Below, piece after piece: positions 17,662 to 27,512 of a stretch of 64,000 nt of DNA. The DNA lies in contig JAHLWT010000307.1 in the NCBI GenBank assembly GCA_019057775.1, positions 1-64,000 of the forward strand, given 5' to 3'. The stretch is from Promethearchaeota archaeon (lineage in GTDB: Archaea > Asgardarchaeota > Lokiarchaeia > Sigynarchaeales > SOKP01). The position numbers and the translations under genes were made by a program. The notes beneath the pieces are model-generated. The model was not told where the DNA came from. It saw only the letters and a program-made list of their open reading frames with translations, and ran no database searches. Numbering within the stretch: position 1 is the first letter of the stretch; every line of letters starts with the position of its first letter.

Positions 17662-18114
17662 TTACCACTCCTTTTGAAATTTAGTATTCGGTCCAATTTT
17701 TTTTACAATCTTTGTGGTCTTTTTCACTAAATTGGCAAAGCGCTCGCCTTCTGCCGCAGATGCCCACATAAAATTAACCCTACCTGGTTCAATTCCAAAA
17801 AATTCTAAAAGCTCATTTAATATTGCAAATCGCCTTCGAGCAACCAAGTTTCCGCTAATATAATGACAATCTCCAGGGTGGCAACCTGAAATTAGTACGC
17901 CATCCCAACCATCCGTTAAACTCTTTATTATGAAATAGGGGTTAATCCTTCCAGAACAAGGAACTCTTACAATTCTAATGTTTGGTGGATATTGAATGCG
18001 TGAAACTCCTGCAAGATCTGCTCCGGCGTAACTGCACCAATTACACAAGAATGCAATGATCTTTGGTTCCCACTTCTCATCAAATTTCTTTTCTTTCAAA
18101 ACTGTTTCAGTCAT
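17662..18114 (-). CDS. mvhD: MvhD/FlxD-like [2Fe-2S] subunit
   Basis: A 150-aa protein of the MvhD/FlxD family, which links hydrogenase or Flx modules to HdrA. The five conserved Cys are in CNWCSYAGADLAG, CSGRINP and GCHPGDCHY. The residue order and length match the family closely. It lies between the double HdrA and the Flx-like genes, exactly where a bridging subunit is expected. A longer paralogue lies at 21165-21926 on the other side of the fused HdrA, so each double HdrA may have its own bridge. Confidence 0.92.
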   Translation of the reverse strand: MTETVLKEKKFDEKWEPKIIAFLCNWCSYAGADLAGVSRIQYPPNIRIVRVPCSGRINPYFIIKSLTDGWDGVLISGCHPGDCHYISGNLVARRRFAILNELLEFFGIEPGRVNFMWASAAEGERFANLVKKTTKIVKKIGPNTKFQKEW

Positions 18115-18137
18115 TTTTTTTTTAACCTCTGGACGCG

Positions 18138-21100
18138 TTACTCGCGCCCTGTTATCATGGCATAAATTTGTTCGTCTGTAAAGCCTAAAATATCTATAGC
18201 ATTACATCGACAATTCCCACTACAAGCTCCACAACCTTTACATAAGGCTTGATTTATAGATGCTATTAAACCAAATCTTCTATCTTCGATTAACTCAATA
18301 GCATTATAAGCACAGTTGTCTACACACATGCCACATCCAATACAACGAGATATATCAATTACTGCCGTCTTACCTTCTGCTTCAATTTCTTCTTTAGAAA
18401 GAATTGTGCATGCTCTTGAAACAGCAGCATTAGCTTGTGAAATTGAATCTTCAATAGTTTTTGGACAGTGGGCCATTCCAGCCACAAATATTCCCTCTGT
18501 GGCAAAATCAACTGGTCGAAGCTTAACGTGGGCTTCTAAATAAAAATTATCATCATTTAAAGGAACTTTTAACATTTTAGCAAGTTCTTCATTATCCTCT
18601 TGAGATGCTACGATACCAGTACTTAATACTAATAAATCTGAGGGTATTGATAAATCTCCCGCTTTTATAGTTTTAACATTAATGTTTAATAATGATCCCT
18701 CTGAATTAATCTCAGGAGGTTTATTTTCATCATATCGAAGGAAAATCACTCCTGCTTCTCTTGCTTTTCTATAGTATTTCTCTTTAAATCCATACGTTCT
18801 GATATCTCGGTACAGAATTATAATCTCACTTGATGGATTTATTTCTTTAATTAATAATGCGTTTTTAATAGCCTCCGCACAACACATCTTACTACAATAG
18901 GGATGTTCCTCATTTCTAGAACCTACGCATTGTATCATTACTATAGATTTCTTTTCTTTGATTTTTCCATTAGTATTTAAATTTTTTTCCAATTCAGATT
19001 GTAAAATAACATTTTTATTTTGACCGTAAAGAAATTCTTTTGGTTGATATTCTTTAGCACCTGTGGCTACAATAATAACTCCATGATCGAATTCCACTCT
19101 CTCTTTACTTGAACCATGAGTAATCGTTGATTTAAAATTTCCAATATAACCATCTATGGTTTCAATTTCAGCATCAGTATAAACGTGAATGAATTTATTT
19201 GATTTTACTTTTTCAATTAAATCATTTAAAAAAGCTTGAACATCCCCTCCTTCAAGTGTATGATAGATATGTTTTGCAAAACCTCCTAATTCTGATTCTT
19301 TTTCAACTAAATAAGTTTCAAATTCTTGATTCGCAAAATTAAGAGTAGCGACTAACCCCGTAATTCCTCCACCAATAACCATTGCTTTCTGTGTAACTCC
19401 GAGTTTTATTCTCTCTATTGGAGCAATTTTCCTTGCTTTATTAACAGCCATTCTCACAAGATCTTTTGCTTTTTGCGTTGCTTCTTCAGGTTGATTCATG
19501 TGGACCCATGAACACTGATCCCTAATGTTAGCCATCTGAAACAAGTATCTATTCAATCCTGCTTCTCGGATCGTTTCTTGAAATAAAGGTTCATGAGTTC
19601 TTGGTGTGCAAGATGCAACAATAACTCGGTTTAAATGATATTCTTCTATTTTTTCTTTTATTATACCTTGAGTATCTGCAGAACAGGTGTATAAATTTCT
19701 ATCTGTTAAAACAACATTTGGAAGAGTGCTCGCATACCTTGTTACTTCTGGCACGTCCACATATCCACCTATGTTAATTCCACAATGACATATAAAAACT
19801 CCAATTCTGGGAGGTTGTCCTGCAACAAAAATTTCTGGTGGTAATGTTTTTTCTGTAATTAATGTCCCTCTCTTTTCATATAGAACTTGATCGACACATC
19901 CAGCAGCCGCACTTGCTTGAGTAACTGTTTCAGGAATGTCTTTGGGTTGAGAAAAAGCACCACATGCAAAAATTCCTTGTACAGTAGTTTGTACTGGATT
20001 AAAAACATCAGTAGATGCAAAATTATATTCATTCAATTCTATTCCAAATTTTTCAGCAAGATATTTTGCATCATTTGGAGGATTTAAGCCAACACCCAAA
20101 ACCACCATATTGTAAATTTCTTCAATAACTTTCCCATCTTCTGTCTCATATCGAAGTCTAAGATCTTTTGTTTCAGGGATTTCTTCGACAGAAGAAATTC
20201 TACTTCGAATATAGCGGATTCCATATTGTTCTTGAGCTCTAATTATATATTTGTCAAAATCTTTTCCATAGGCCCTAATATCCATGCTGAAAATGGTAGG
20301 ATTTACTTCATGTTGATGTTCATGAGCAATCACAGCTTCTTTTGCCGTGTACATACAACATACTGAAGAACAATATGGTTGTCCTTCTCCTGAATAATCT
20401 CGAGATCCTACACATTGAAGAAAAGCTACTTTTTCTGGAATATCCCCATCAGAAGGTCTTAATACTCTTCCAGCATAAGGACCACTTGCGCTTAGTATAC
20501 GCTCGAATTCAATACTCGTTACAACATTCTTGTATGTTCCATAACCATATTTATTAACTCTTGGAGGGATGTATTCATCAAAACCGGGGGCTAACACTAT
20601 GGAGCCAACATTGATGTCTATAATTTCATCCGATCGGTCATATTCAATTGCTTTAGCTTTACAAACACCAGCACATACTCCACATCCAATGCACAAACTT
20701 TTATTGATCGCATAAATGAGTGGAACTGATTGTGGATATTTAACTGAGGTCGCAGCAAATTTTGCCAATCCTTCATTGAATGTGTCAATAGCCTCAACTG
20801 GACAACTTCTGCCACACACACCGCAACCAGTGCATATATCTGGATTAATAAACAAAGAATTCTTTTTTACTTTAACTGTGAAATGTCCTGCCTCTCCAGA
20901 AACCTTTAAAATCTCACAATTAATGCTTAAATCAATATTTTGGTGACGTCCTGTTTCTACTAACTTTGGGCTTACAATGCACATTGCACAGTCATTAGTT
21001 GGAAACGTTTTATCTAATTGTGCCATAACACCACCAATGCCGGTTGTGGACTCGATTAAATATACTTTGAAACCTGAATCTCCCAAATCTAGCGCAGCTT

Positions 21101-21152
21101 GAGATCCTCCAATTCCCGCGCCTACTACCATAACTGCTCCTACTTTTTCCAT
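18138..21152 (-). CDS. hdrA: Fused double HdrA (heterodisulfide reductase A-type)
   Basis: At 1004 aa this is about 1.5 times a methanogen HdrA (about 650 aa). The first module (residues 1-430) has an FAD site VVGAGIGGSQAALDLG, the HdrA motif TFPTNDCAMCIVSPKL and two ferredoxin clusters (CTGCGVCGRSCPVEA, CIGCGVCAGVCKAKA). The second starts near residue 450 with the HdrA N-terminal domain (IGVFICHCGINIGGYVDV, ASCTPRTHEPLF), then a second FAD site VIGGGITGLVATLNFA and C-terminal clusters CIGCGMCVDNCAYNA and CKGCGACSGNCRCNA. HdrA is the flavin centre of electron bifurcation. The module pair matches the split pair at 21928-24928, which points to a duplication followed by fusion or fission. Confidence 0.95.
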   Translation of the reverse strand: MEKVGAVMVVGAGIGGSQAALDLGDSGFKVYLIESTTGIGGVMAQLDKTFPTNDCAMCIVSPKLVETGRHQNIDLSINCEILKVSGEAGHFTVKVKKNSLFINPDICTGCGVCGRSCPVEAIDTFNEGLAKFAATSVKYPQSVPLIYAINKSLCIGCGVCAGVCKAKAIEYDRSDEIIDINVGSIVLAPGFDEYIPPRVNKYGYGTYKNVVTSIEFERILSASGPYAGRVLRPSDGDIPEKVAFLQCVGSRDYSGEGQPYCSSVCCMYTAKEAVIAHEHQHEVNPTIFSMDIRAYGKDFDKYIIRAQEQYGIRYIRSRISSVEEIPETKDLRLRYETEDGKVIEEIYNMVVLGVGLNPPNDAKYLAEKFGIELNEYNFASTDVFNPVQTTVQGIFACGAFSQPKDIPETVTQASAAAGCVDQVLYEKRGTLITEKTLPPEIFVAGQPPRIGVFICHCGINIGGYVDVPEVTRYASTLPNVVLTDRNLYTCSADTQGIIKEKIEEYHLNRVIVASCTPRTHEPLFQETIREAGLNRYLFQMANIRDQCSWVHMNQPEEATQKAKDLVRMAVNKARKIAPIERIKLGVTQKAMVIGGGITGLVATLNFANQEFETYLVEKESELGGFAKHIYHTLEGGDVQAFLNDLIEKVKSNKFIHVYTDAEIETIDGYIGNFKSTITHGSSKERVEFDHGVIIVATGAKEYQPKEFLYGQNKNVILQSELEKNLNTNGKIKEKKSIVMIQCVGSRNEEHPYCSKMCCAEAIKNALLIKEINPSSEIIILYRDIRTYGFKEKYYRKAREAGVIFLRYDENKPPEINSEGSLLNINVKTIKAGDLSIPSDLLVLSTGIVASQEDNEELAKMLKVPLNDDNFYLEAHVKLRPVDFATEGIFVAGMAHCPKTIEDSISQANAAVSRACTILSKEEIEAEGKTAVIDISRCIGCGMCVDNCAYNAIELIEDRRFGLIASINQALCKGCGACSGNCRCNAIDILGFTDEQIYAMITGRE

Positions 21153-21164
21153 ATTTTACCCTTT

Positions 21165-21926
21165 TTATAATTTATAAAACATTGGTGTAATTCCAATAAT
21201 TTCTCCAAAGTCAACTTGACCTCTACTTTTTAAAGTTATCATATGTTCTAAAACAAGGCTTGGGTCAATTTTTAAATTTAATGCTACGTCTTTAACAGAC
21301 TTAGGATCTTTTTCTAAAGAATGCAGAATCCTATGACGGTCATATTCTTCTATTATCGCTGAATCAAAAATTTTAGTAAATTTCTCAATTGATACAGTCT
21401 CTCCATATACATTTTCTTGCTCCGTAATCTTTCTCTCTCTACCCACAAGAGCTCTCATTCGTTCTCCAGCAGCTGCCTCTTCCATAGCCCTTAATTTGCC
21501 AAGTATTTCTTCATCAGGATTATCTCCTCCAACAGGAGATGGTCCTAATGATTTTATGTGTTCTGTAAATTCTGTGATTACTCCTGCATATCTAGTACCC
21601 TCTGAAGCTGAAACCCACTCCAATCTTACTCTATTACCAAGGTTTATAAGTTTTAAGAATTTTTGCACCATTTCGATTTTTTTTACTGCTTCATAATTAC
21701 CTTCAAGGTAATGACAGTCTCCTAAATGGCAACCACCAATAAAAACTCCATCGGCTCCCACTCGCAGAGCTTCGAAAATAAATTTGGGATCAATTCTTCC
21801 AGAGCACATAATACGAATAACTCGGATGTTTGGAGGGTATTGCATACGTGAAACTCCTGCAAGATCTGCTCCTGCATAACAGCACCAATTACATAAAAAT
21901 CCCAATATTTTTGGTTCGAAACTCAT
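21165..21926 (-). CDS. mvhD: MvhD-like subunit with C-terminal helical extension
   Basis: The N-terminal 130 residues match MvhD (CNWCCYAGADLAG, CSGRIDP, GCHLGDCHY). A further 120 residues follow, with a Glu/Arg-rich helical linker and a winged-helix-like end (SVKDVALNLKIDPSLVLEHM). The ATG at 21924-21926 is preceded by GGAGGG at good spacing. A longer frame from 21971 would overlap the preceding gene and is rejected. It has Leu in GCHLGD where the shorter paralogue has Pro. It probably bridges an Hdr complex to an electron donor; the extension may bind another subunit or nucleic acid. Confidence 0.9.
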   Translation of the reverse strand: MSFEPKILGFLCNWCCYAGADLAGVSRMQYPPNIRVIRIMCSGRIDPKFIFEALRVGADGVFIGGCHLGDCHYLEGNYEAVKKIEMVQKFLKLINLGNRVRLEWVSASEGTRYAGVITEFTEHIKSLGPSPVGGDNPDEEILGKLRAMEEAAAGERMRALVGRERKITEQENVYGETVSIEKFTKIFDSAIIEEYDRHRILHSLEKDPKSVKDVALNLKIDPSLVLEHMITLKSRGQVDFGEIIGITPMFYKL

Positions 21927-21927
21927 T

Positions 21928-23607
21928 TTAATTCCCTCCAAATGCATAAATTTCTGATAAGATTTGTTCATCCGTAAAATTTCTCATTATAAGTGCATGA
22001 TTACAACAAGTACTAACACAAGTTCCGCAACCTTTACATAATACTTGAGTTATTACAATTTCATCTTCTTCATTTTTATTTATTGCCTTGTAAGGGCAAA
22101 CGCTTATACACACTTCACAACCACTACATAAGCTTTTATTATAGTCTGGTAGAAATGATGTTGCACCTTCTACTTCAATGGTATCGTGAGATATAATTGT
22201 ACTTGCTCTTGCTGCTGCTGCGTATCCTTGGGTTATGGATTCAGTAATATCTACTGGCCATTTTGCTGAACCACAAATATAAATACCCTCTGTAGCAAAA
22301 TCCATTGGACGAAGCTTTACATGAGCCTCTAAAAAGAAATTATTTTCTTCCAACGGAACTTTTAACATTTGGGCAAGTTTTTTATTATCATCATTTGCAA
22401 CTAAAGGTGTTGAGAGTACAAGAAGATCATAAGGAATAATTATTTCATCTCCTAAGTACTCATTATATACTTTTATCTGTTTTTCTTTTACCATCGGCTC
22501 CTTCTCAAGTTTATATTCCATGAAGATAATTCCTTCCTCTCGTGCCTTTCTGTAATAATCTTCATAGTGAGTACCAGGGGTATATAAATCTCTAAATAAT
22601 ATTATTACATTTGCTTCGGGATTATTCTCTTTTATTATTAAGGCGTTTTTCAAGGCAGTCATACAACACACATTTGAACAATAAGCTCTCTCATCATTGC
22701 GGGCTCCTACGCATTGTATCATGACAATATCTTTAGCTACCATGTCATTATTCTTTAATTTGCCCTCTAACTCATGTTGAGTAATACGTGTTATGCCATC
22801 ATACCCAAATTTTCCAGTTGGCGTAAGAAGAGAGGCTCCAACGGCTACGAGAATAACACCTATAGTTAAATTGAGACTACATCCATTTTCTTCAACCTCT
22901 ACTTCATAATTACCAATAAAACCCTCGATATTCTTTACCTGGGCTGAAGTATGTACGGTCAGATTCTTATTACTTATAACATTTTGCCTGAGGCGATCTA
23001 ATAAGATTTGTGCTTTTTGATCAATTGGGAAGAGTTTATATAGAGATTTTAGCCTTCCTCCTAATTCATTCTCTCTTTCAACTAAGTGCGTCTTAAAGCC
23101 TTGATTTGCCAAACTCAATCCAGCTGTCATACCTGAAACACCCCCTCCAATTACTAAAGCAGTAGGATTTGCATCAACCGTAATGTTCTCAAGCGGTTCT
23201 AATTTTTCGGCTTTCGCAGCACCCATCTTTATTAAGTCCTTTGCTTTTTCAAAAGCCTCTTCAGGGTATTTCTGATGGCACCAGGTGTTTTGATCCCTAA
23301 TATTTACGAAATTAAAGAGATATTCATTAACGCCCTCTGCCTTAACGCAATCCCTGAATAAAGGTTCGTGAGTTCTCGGAGTGCATGATGCAACAATTAT
23401 TCTATTCAAATTATGCTCCTTGATTCCATTTTTAATTTGTGCTAACCCCGTTTCTGAACAAGTATAGAGATTATCTTCAGTAAACACTACATTTGGTAAA
23501 GTTTTAGCGTATTCGGCAAGGGCTTTGACATCTATAAGGCCACCAATATTGCTTCCGCAAGAACAGACAAAAACACCAATTCTAGGTTCTTCTTTTTTAT
23601 CAGTCAC
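21928..23607 (-). CDS. hdrA: HdrA-like protein, second half of split double HdrA
   Basis: A 559-aa protein that starts with the HdrA N-terminal domain (IGVFVCSCGSNIGGLIDV, ASCTPRTHEPLF). It continues with an FAD-binding core (VIGGGVSGMTAGLSLA), CVGARNDERAYCSNVCC and a C-terminal two-cluster ferredoxin (CSGCEVCISVCPYKA, CKGCGTCVSTCCNHA). It aligns by eye with residues about 450-1004 of the fused protein at 18138-21152. It lies 4 bp after the gene for the first half, so the two products are probably made together and assemble as one flavoprotein. This resembles a complete methanogen HdrA more than its partner does. Confidence 0.93.
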   Translation of the reverse strand: MTDKKEEPRIGVFVCSCGSNIGGLIDVKALAEYAKTLPNVVFTEDNLYTCSETGLAQIKNGIKEHNLNRIIVASCTPRTHEPLFRDCVKAEGVNEYLFNFVNIRDQNTWCHQKYPEEAFEKAKDLIKMGAAKAEKLEPLENITVDANPTALVIGGGVSGMTAGLSLANQGFKTHLVERENELGGRLKSLYKLFPIDQKAQILLDRLRQNVISNKNLTVHTSAQVKNIEGFIGNYEVEVEENGCSLNLTIGVILVAVGASLLTPTGKFGYDGITRITQHELEGKLKNNDMVAKDIVMIQCVGARNDERAYCSNVCCMTALKNALIIKENNPEANVIILFRDLYTPGTHYEDYYRKAREEGIIFMEYKLEKEPMVKEKQIKVYNEYLGDEIIIPYDLLVLSTPLVANDDNKKLAQMLKVPLEENNFFLEAHVKLRPMDFATEGIYICGSAKWPVDITESITQGYAAAARASTIISHDTIEVEGATSFLPDYNKSLCSGCEVCISVCPYKAINKNEEDEIVITQVLCKGCGTCVSTCCNHALIMRNFTDEQILSEIYAFGGN

Positions 23608-23611
23608 TCTT

Positions 23612-24928
23612 TTATAAACCTCCTTTAATTACTTCTGCCGCTCTTGCTGCTGCTCCACTTGCTTCAGCAACAGAACGAGGAATATCCATTGGTTCTCTAG
23701 CGCAACCACAAGTATAAATCCCTCCCACACTTGTCTCTGCAGGTAAAAAAGGATTTGTCTTCACATAATCATAATGGTTTAAATCAATTCCTAAAACATC
23801 TGCTAATTTGTTAATCCCTCTAGATGGGATAATGCAAGTTGCTAATACGACTAAATCTACTGTTAGCTGTTTAATTTCAGAGGTTTCATAATCTTCATAT
23901 GTTATTATTGGATTTTCATCTTCATCAACTTCAATATAAGAAATTTTACTCTTGATATATTTTATATTATATTCTTCGGCTCCTCTTCTAAGAAACTTTT
24001 GAAATCCTTTACCACCCGCTCTCATATCAATATAAAAGACATATGATTCTAATTCATTGTCATGTTCATATGCGATCATTGCCTCTTTTGTAGTATACAT
24101 GCAGCAAATTGAAGAACAATACAGTTGTCCCTGATGAGATCTTGAATCAATACACTGTAAAAATGCAATCTTGCGAGGGTGTTTTCCATCATTTAATCTG
24201 CTTAAATGACCTGCTTGTGGACCTGAAGCACAAATTAATCTCTCTAATTCCATAGCAGTAATTACATTGGCATATTTCTGATAACCATACATACTTAAAG
24301 AATGAATATCTTCTGCTAAATCCAATCCGGTAGCAACAATAATCGCACCGATATTCTCTAAAGTAAGTACTGAATCTTTTTGCATTAAATCAATAGCGTC
24401 TGCTCCGCAATTTTGATAACATAACCCGCATATTTCATAATTTAAAAATAAACATTTAGTAGGATCAATACGATATGCGGCAGGGACTGCAGCAGGGAAA
24501 GCAATTTGAGCAGCTGCTTGAGTTGCTAAATCAGCATCAAAGAAGTTAGTAATTCCCCTAACTGGACAAATACTACCACAATCGCCACAGTTTGTGCAAA
24601 CTTCTTCCTTCACATACCTTGGATGTTTAAGAACGTCAACTGTGAAATTCCCAACTAAACCTCCTATTTTTTGAACTTCTGAAAGTGTATGGAGTGTGAT
24701 ATTAGGATGCCTGTAACATTCAGAAAGTTTTGGGGCAAGGATACAGATAGAACAATCGAGTGTGGGAAAAGTTTTATCCAACTGAGCCATTCTTCCCCCA
24801 ATATAGGGTTGTTTTTCAACAAGGTGTACATTTATTCCCATATCGCCTAAATCTAGAGCTGATTGAATCCCAGCAATGCCTGCTCCAATAATGAGAACTG
24901 ATTTTGAATCTTCTCCCAAATTTTTCAC
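23612..24928 (-). CDS. hdrA: HdrA-like protein, first half of split double HdrA
   Basis: A 438-aa flavoprotein equal to residues 1-430 of the fused double HdrA. It has the FAD site LIIGAGIAGIQSALDLG, the HdrA cluster motif TFPTLDCSICILAPKL and a ferredoxin cluster CTNCGDCGSICPV. The second ferredoxin site is altered (CLFLNYEICGLCYQNC) compared with the regular C-x2-C-x2-C-x3-C form in the fused copy, so it may be lost or changed. The HdrA N-terminal CHCG domain is absent. It is followed after 4 bp by the second-half gene and preceded directly by the frhB-like gene. Confidence 0.9.
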   Translation of the reverse strand: MKNLGEDSKSVLIIGAGIAGIQSALDLGDMGINVHLVEKQPYIGGRMAQLDKTFPTLDCSICILAPKLSECYRHPNITLHTLSEVQKIGGLVGNFTVDVLKHPRYVKEEVCTNCGDCGSICPVRGITNFFDADLATQAAAQIAFPAAVPAAYRIDPTKCLFLNYEICGLCYQNCGADAIDLMQKDSVLTLENIGAIIVATGLDLAEDIHSLSMYGYQKYANVITAMELERLICASGPQAGHLSRLNDGKHPRKIAFLQCIDSRSHQGQLYCSSICCMYTTKEAMIAYEHDNELESYVFYIDMRAGGKGFQKFLRRGAEEYNIKYIKSKISYIEVDEDENPIITYEDYETSEIKQLTVDLVVLATCIIPSRGINKLADVLGIDLNHYDYVKTNPFLPAETSVGGIYTCGCAREPMDIPRSVAEASGAAARAAEVIKGGL

Positions 24929-26053
24929 CTATTTTGATTTATTAATTTTTTTTTTGGTCATATTTCTTAATAAATTTATTTTACTGGCTTTCCATTCAAC
25001 GATTGTTGATTTCTTAGGAGTAAATTTTTTAATATATCCAGCAATGATTACATCTCTAATTAAATCTTGACCTTTATCTGTGCGAATCAGCACCATTGAA
25101 TTTTGTTGAACTGCTCCGGATCCTCCAAAGCTGATATCCGAAAATCTACTGGTAAATTCATCGCATTCATGGCAATGATTCCTCACGGCATCGTCAAACT
25201 TTTTAAGCTCGATTTCATAAACGTTATTTTCTTTACTTGTTATAAAAAAATTCTTTTTAATATTCATCTTGGCGATATTTGTTGGTTCCTCATTAGTCTC
25301 CTTTTTTATTAGCTGGAACAACTTATCATGATCAAAGTTTTCCATGCAAAATAAGCCAAACACATATTTTATAACATGAGTAGGACTAATATTTAGAAGT
25401 TGCATTTTTCTTACTGCCCTACATTGACAAGGAGTACCAACGAAAGCCATACGAATTTGATTAATATCATAAATTTGATGGTGTTTTTCTACAATATCTT
25501 CAGCAATATTATAAAGATCCTTTAATGGCAAAATATTTGATGAGATAGAATATCGAGTTCCGGAAGATTTTAATAGATCTTCTTTATTGTATATGATTTT
25601 TGGAGTAGTTTGTAATTTATCATCATATTCAGACACAATTACCGCATCAATTTTATTCTTATCAAATAAGTACATCAATAGTGTTGTTACTAAACCTCCA
25701 TCTTGCCCCATTTCTTTTATCTTCTCATCTGTTGTCTTGGCAGCGATAACATCTTGAATATATCCAAGTTTATCCTTAATTCGATACTCATCATTCAGCT
25801 GTTTCATAAGTGCTTCTGTTTGAGGGCATATATAATAACAAACGCCGCACTCCTTACAATTTTCTACATTCGCATCTGAAATAAATTGAGGCGTAAAATC
25901 CTCCATTTTAATGACATCAAAACCTTGAGCGGTACAATGGGCTACACAAGCGCCACAGCTACAACACTTGTCAGTTTTTATAATCTCCTCCTCAAGATTC
26001 TTGAAAATTTTAACATCTTTTAAAATAGTTTTCTTAAGGTTAACTTCTGTCAT
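24929..26053 (-). CDS. FrhB/FpoF-like flavin iron-sulfur oxidoreductase
   Basis: A 374-aa protein of the coenzyme F420 hydrogenase beta-subunit family. An N-terminal two-cluster ferredoxin (CCSCGACVAHCTAQG and CKECGVCYYICPQTE) precedes the FrhB core with GQDGGLVTTLLMYL, SSGTRYS and FVGTPCQCRAVRKMQ. Members use F420, ferredoxin or formate dehydrogenase partners; the cofactor cannot be told by eye. It starts at ATG 26053, 39 bp after hdrB, and its stop is adjacent to the split HdrA gene. It is likely an electron-input or output arm of the Hdr complex. Confidence 0.88.
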   Translation of the reverse strand: MTEVNLKKTILKDVKIFKNLEEEIIKTDKCCSCGACVAHCTAQGFDVIKMEDFTPQFISDANVENCKECGVCYYICPQTEALMKQLNDEYRIKDKLGYIQDVIAAKTTDEKIKEMGQDGGLVTTLLMYLFDKNKIDAVIVSEYDDKLQTTPKIIYNKEDLLKSSGTRYSISSNILPLKDLYNIAEDIVEKHHQIYDINQIRMAFVGTPCQCRAVRKMQLLNISPTHVIKYVFGLFCMENFDHDKLFQLIKKETNEEPTNIAKMNIKKNFFITSKENNVYEIELKKFDDAVRNHCHECDEFTSRFSDISFGGSGAVQQNSMVLIRTDKGQDLIRDVIIAGYIKKFTPKKSTIVEWKASKINLLRNMTKKKINKSK

Positions 26054-26092
26054 ATCTTATCAAATCTTTATCTGTTTATATTTATTATAAAT

Positions 26093-26968
26093 TTAAATCG
26101 TAAAATTGATACTTTCAAATAATTTACTTGGCTTTATCCTATGAAAATTAAATCCTAATTCTTCAGGTTTAAAACCAAATGCAAGTGCTACCAATTCTGA
26201 GAGGTAGAACACAGGAAAGTCATATTTAGTATTATTTCTCTTATTAAGCTCTCTCTGATTAAACTCAAATTGTTGATAGCAAGCAGGACAAACGACGGCT
26301 ATACAATTTGCTCCAGCATCTTGAATAGCATTTAATTTTTTATCAATCATTAATAGTGATAGATCTTTATCAGATTTATCAACGGGATTTCCACAACATT
26401 CCATTTTCATTTCATAATCTACAGATTCAGCTCCTAATGCTTTTATAACTGTATCGATTGTGATTGGCTCAAATGGATCATCCCAATTGATTATTTCAGA
26501 GGGTCGTAGATAGTGACATCCATAATGTACCGCAATTTTGAACCCTTCTAATGGTTTTTCAACATAAGCTTTAACTTTATCACAATACTCATAGAGAACT
26601 TGAGCAAAATGTTTTACTTCGACATTACCGTCATAGGATTTCCCAACTTTATTTAGGATTTCATTTACTTCTTTTTTTGCTAACGCGTCCTTTTTTAAAA
26701 TGTAGTTAATACCTTTTAAAGTCTCTACACACCCAGAACAAAATGATAATACCCCACCATTAGCATTACATAAACTTAAATTTCTTGCTCCTAAAGATAA
26801 CCATGTTTTATGATCTAAAAGTTCTATCCCTGTAGGATCAGGGCAGCAACTAAAACCATCTACATCATTCAATTTAATACCGAGTTTTTCAAATACTTTT
26901 CTTGACGCAGTTTCTAAAAACGGTAATCTTGCTGGAATTAAACACCCTAAAAACAAATCATAAGCCAT
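26093..26968 (-). CDS. hdrB: Heterodisulfide reductase subunit B (HdrB)
   Basis: A 291-aa CCG-domain protein. The N-terminal CCG-type motif is FSCCPDPTG near residue 40 with FCSGC downstream. The C-terminal set is HYGCHYLRPS, ECCGNPVDKSD and CPACYQQFEFN. These hold the two unusual [4Fe-4S] clusters that cleave disulfides in methanogen HdrB. Length matches the family. It follows hdrC with 3 bp between, as in most hdrCB pairs. In a non-methanogen the substrate may be another disulfide or the protein may pass electrons to an unknown acceptor. Confidence 0.94.
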   Translation of the reverse strand: MAYDLFLGCLIPARLPFLETASRKVFEKLGIKLNDVDGFSCCPDPTGIELLDHKTWLSLGARNLSLCNANGGVLSFCSGCVETLKGINYILKKDALAKKEVNEILNKVGKSYDGNVEVKHFAQVLYEYCDKVKAYVEKPLEGFKIAVHYGCHYLRPSEIINWDDPFEPITIDTVIKALGAESVDYEMKMECCGNPVDKSDKDLSLLMIDKKLNAIQDAGANCIAVVCPACYQQFEFNQRELNKRNNTKYDFPVFYLSELVALAFGFKPEELGFNFHRIKPSKLFESINFTI

Positions 26969-26971
26969 TTT

Positions 26972-27469
26972 CTACTCACTCTCCCTCGAAATATGACTTT
27001 TAAAATTTGTTTCTGCTAAAATAGTCTTTATCTCATCAACGGGAGCAGTTTTAATTAATGGAAGTGATAATTTCTCACGACGCGTTAAAATAGCCTTAGA
27101 ATAGGGAATTGCAACACCAAAATCTAAAATTGCTTTAGCTTGGGCGATAAATGCGTCAGGAACCTTACCGTTTTCAAAACACTTATTCTTGATCAATGTA
27201 AAAATTTCTGTTAATTCTACTTGTTGTGGACATAATTCCACACACTTTTGACAAGTTGAGCATAACCAAGGATTGGGTTCTTGGTCTCCGATTAATTTGT
27301 CTTGTAAGTCCAAAATTGCCTCTTCAATAATTTTTCTAGGATTATATTTCCCATTTGTAATTACAGCAACAGGACATCCCCCAGAACACGTAGAACATTG
27401 ATAACAATAACTTAAAGAAGCGTTATATTTTAACACTTGATTTCTAAATTCAAAATTAATTATACTCAT
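26972..27469 (-). CDS. hdrC: Heterodisulfide reductase subunit C (HdrC)
   Basis: A 165-aa ferredoxin-like subunit with two [4Fe-4S] sites, CYQCSTCSGGCPVAV near residue 22 and CSTCQKCVELCPQQV near residue 70. These carry electrons from HdrA to HdrB. The spacing and the following helical region match methanogen HdrC. It is the first gene of the 11-gene minus-strand array; a TATA-like box lies about 45-60 bases upstream. A run of 14 T on the plus strand (A-run in the mRNA) lies directly before the ATG region. Confidence 0.94.
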   Translation of the reverse strand: MSIINFEFRNQVLKYNASLSYCYQCSTCSGGCPVAVITNGKYNPRKIIEEAILDLQDKLIGDQEPNPWLCSTCQKCVELCPQQVELTEIFTLIKNKCFENGKVPDAFIAQAKAILDFGVAIPYSKAILTRREKLSLPLIKTAPVDEIKTILAETNFKSHISRESE

Positions 27470-27512
27470 ATTGAATTTTTTTTTTTTTTTAGATTGATAA
27501 AAATAATTAAAA

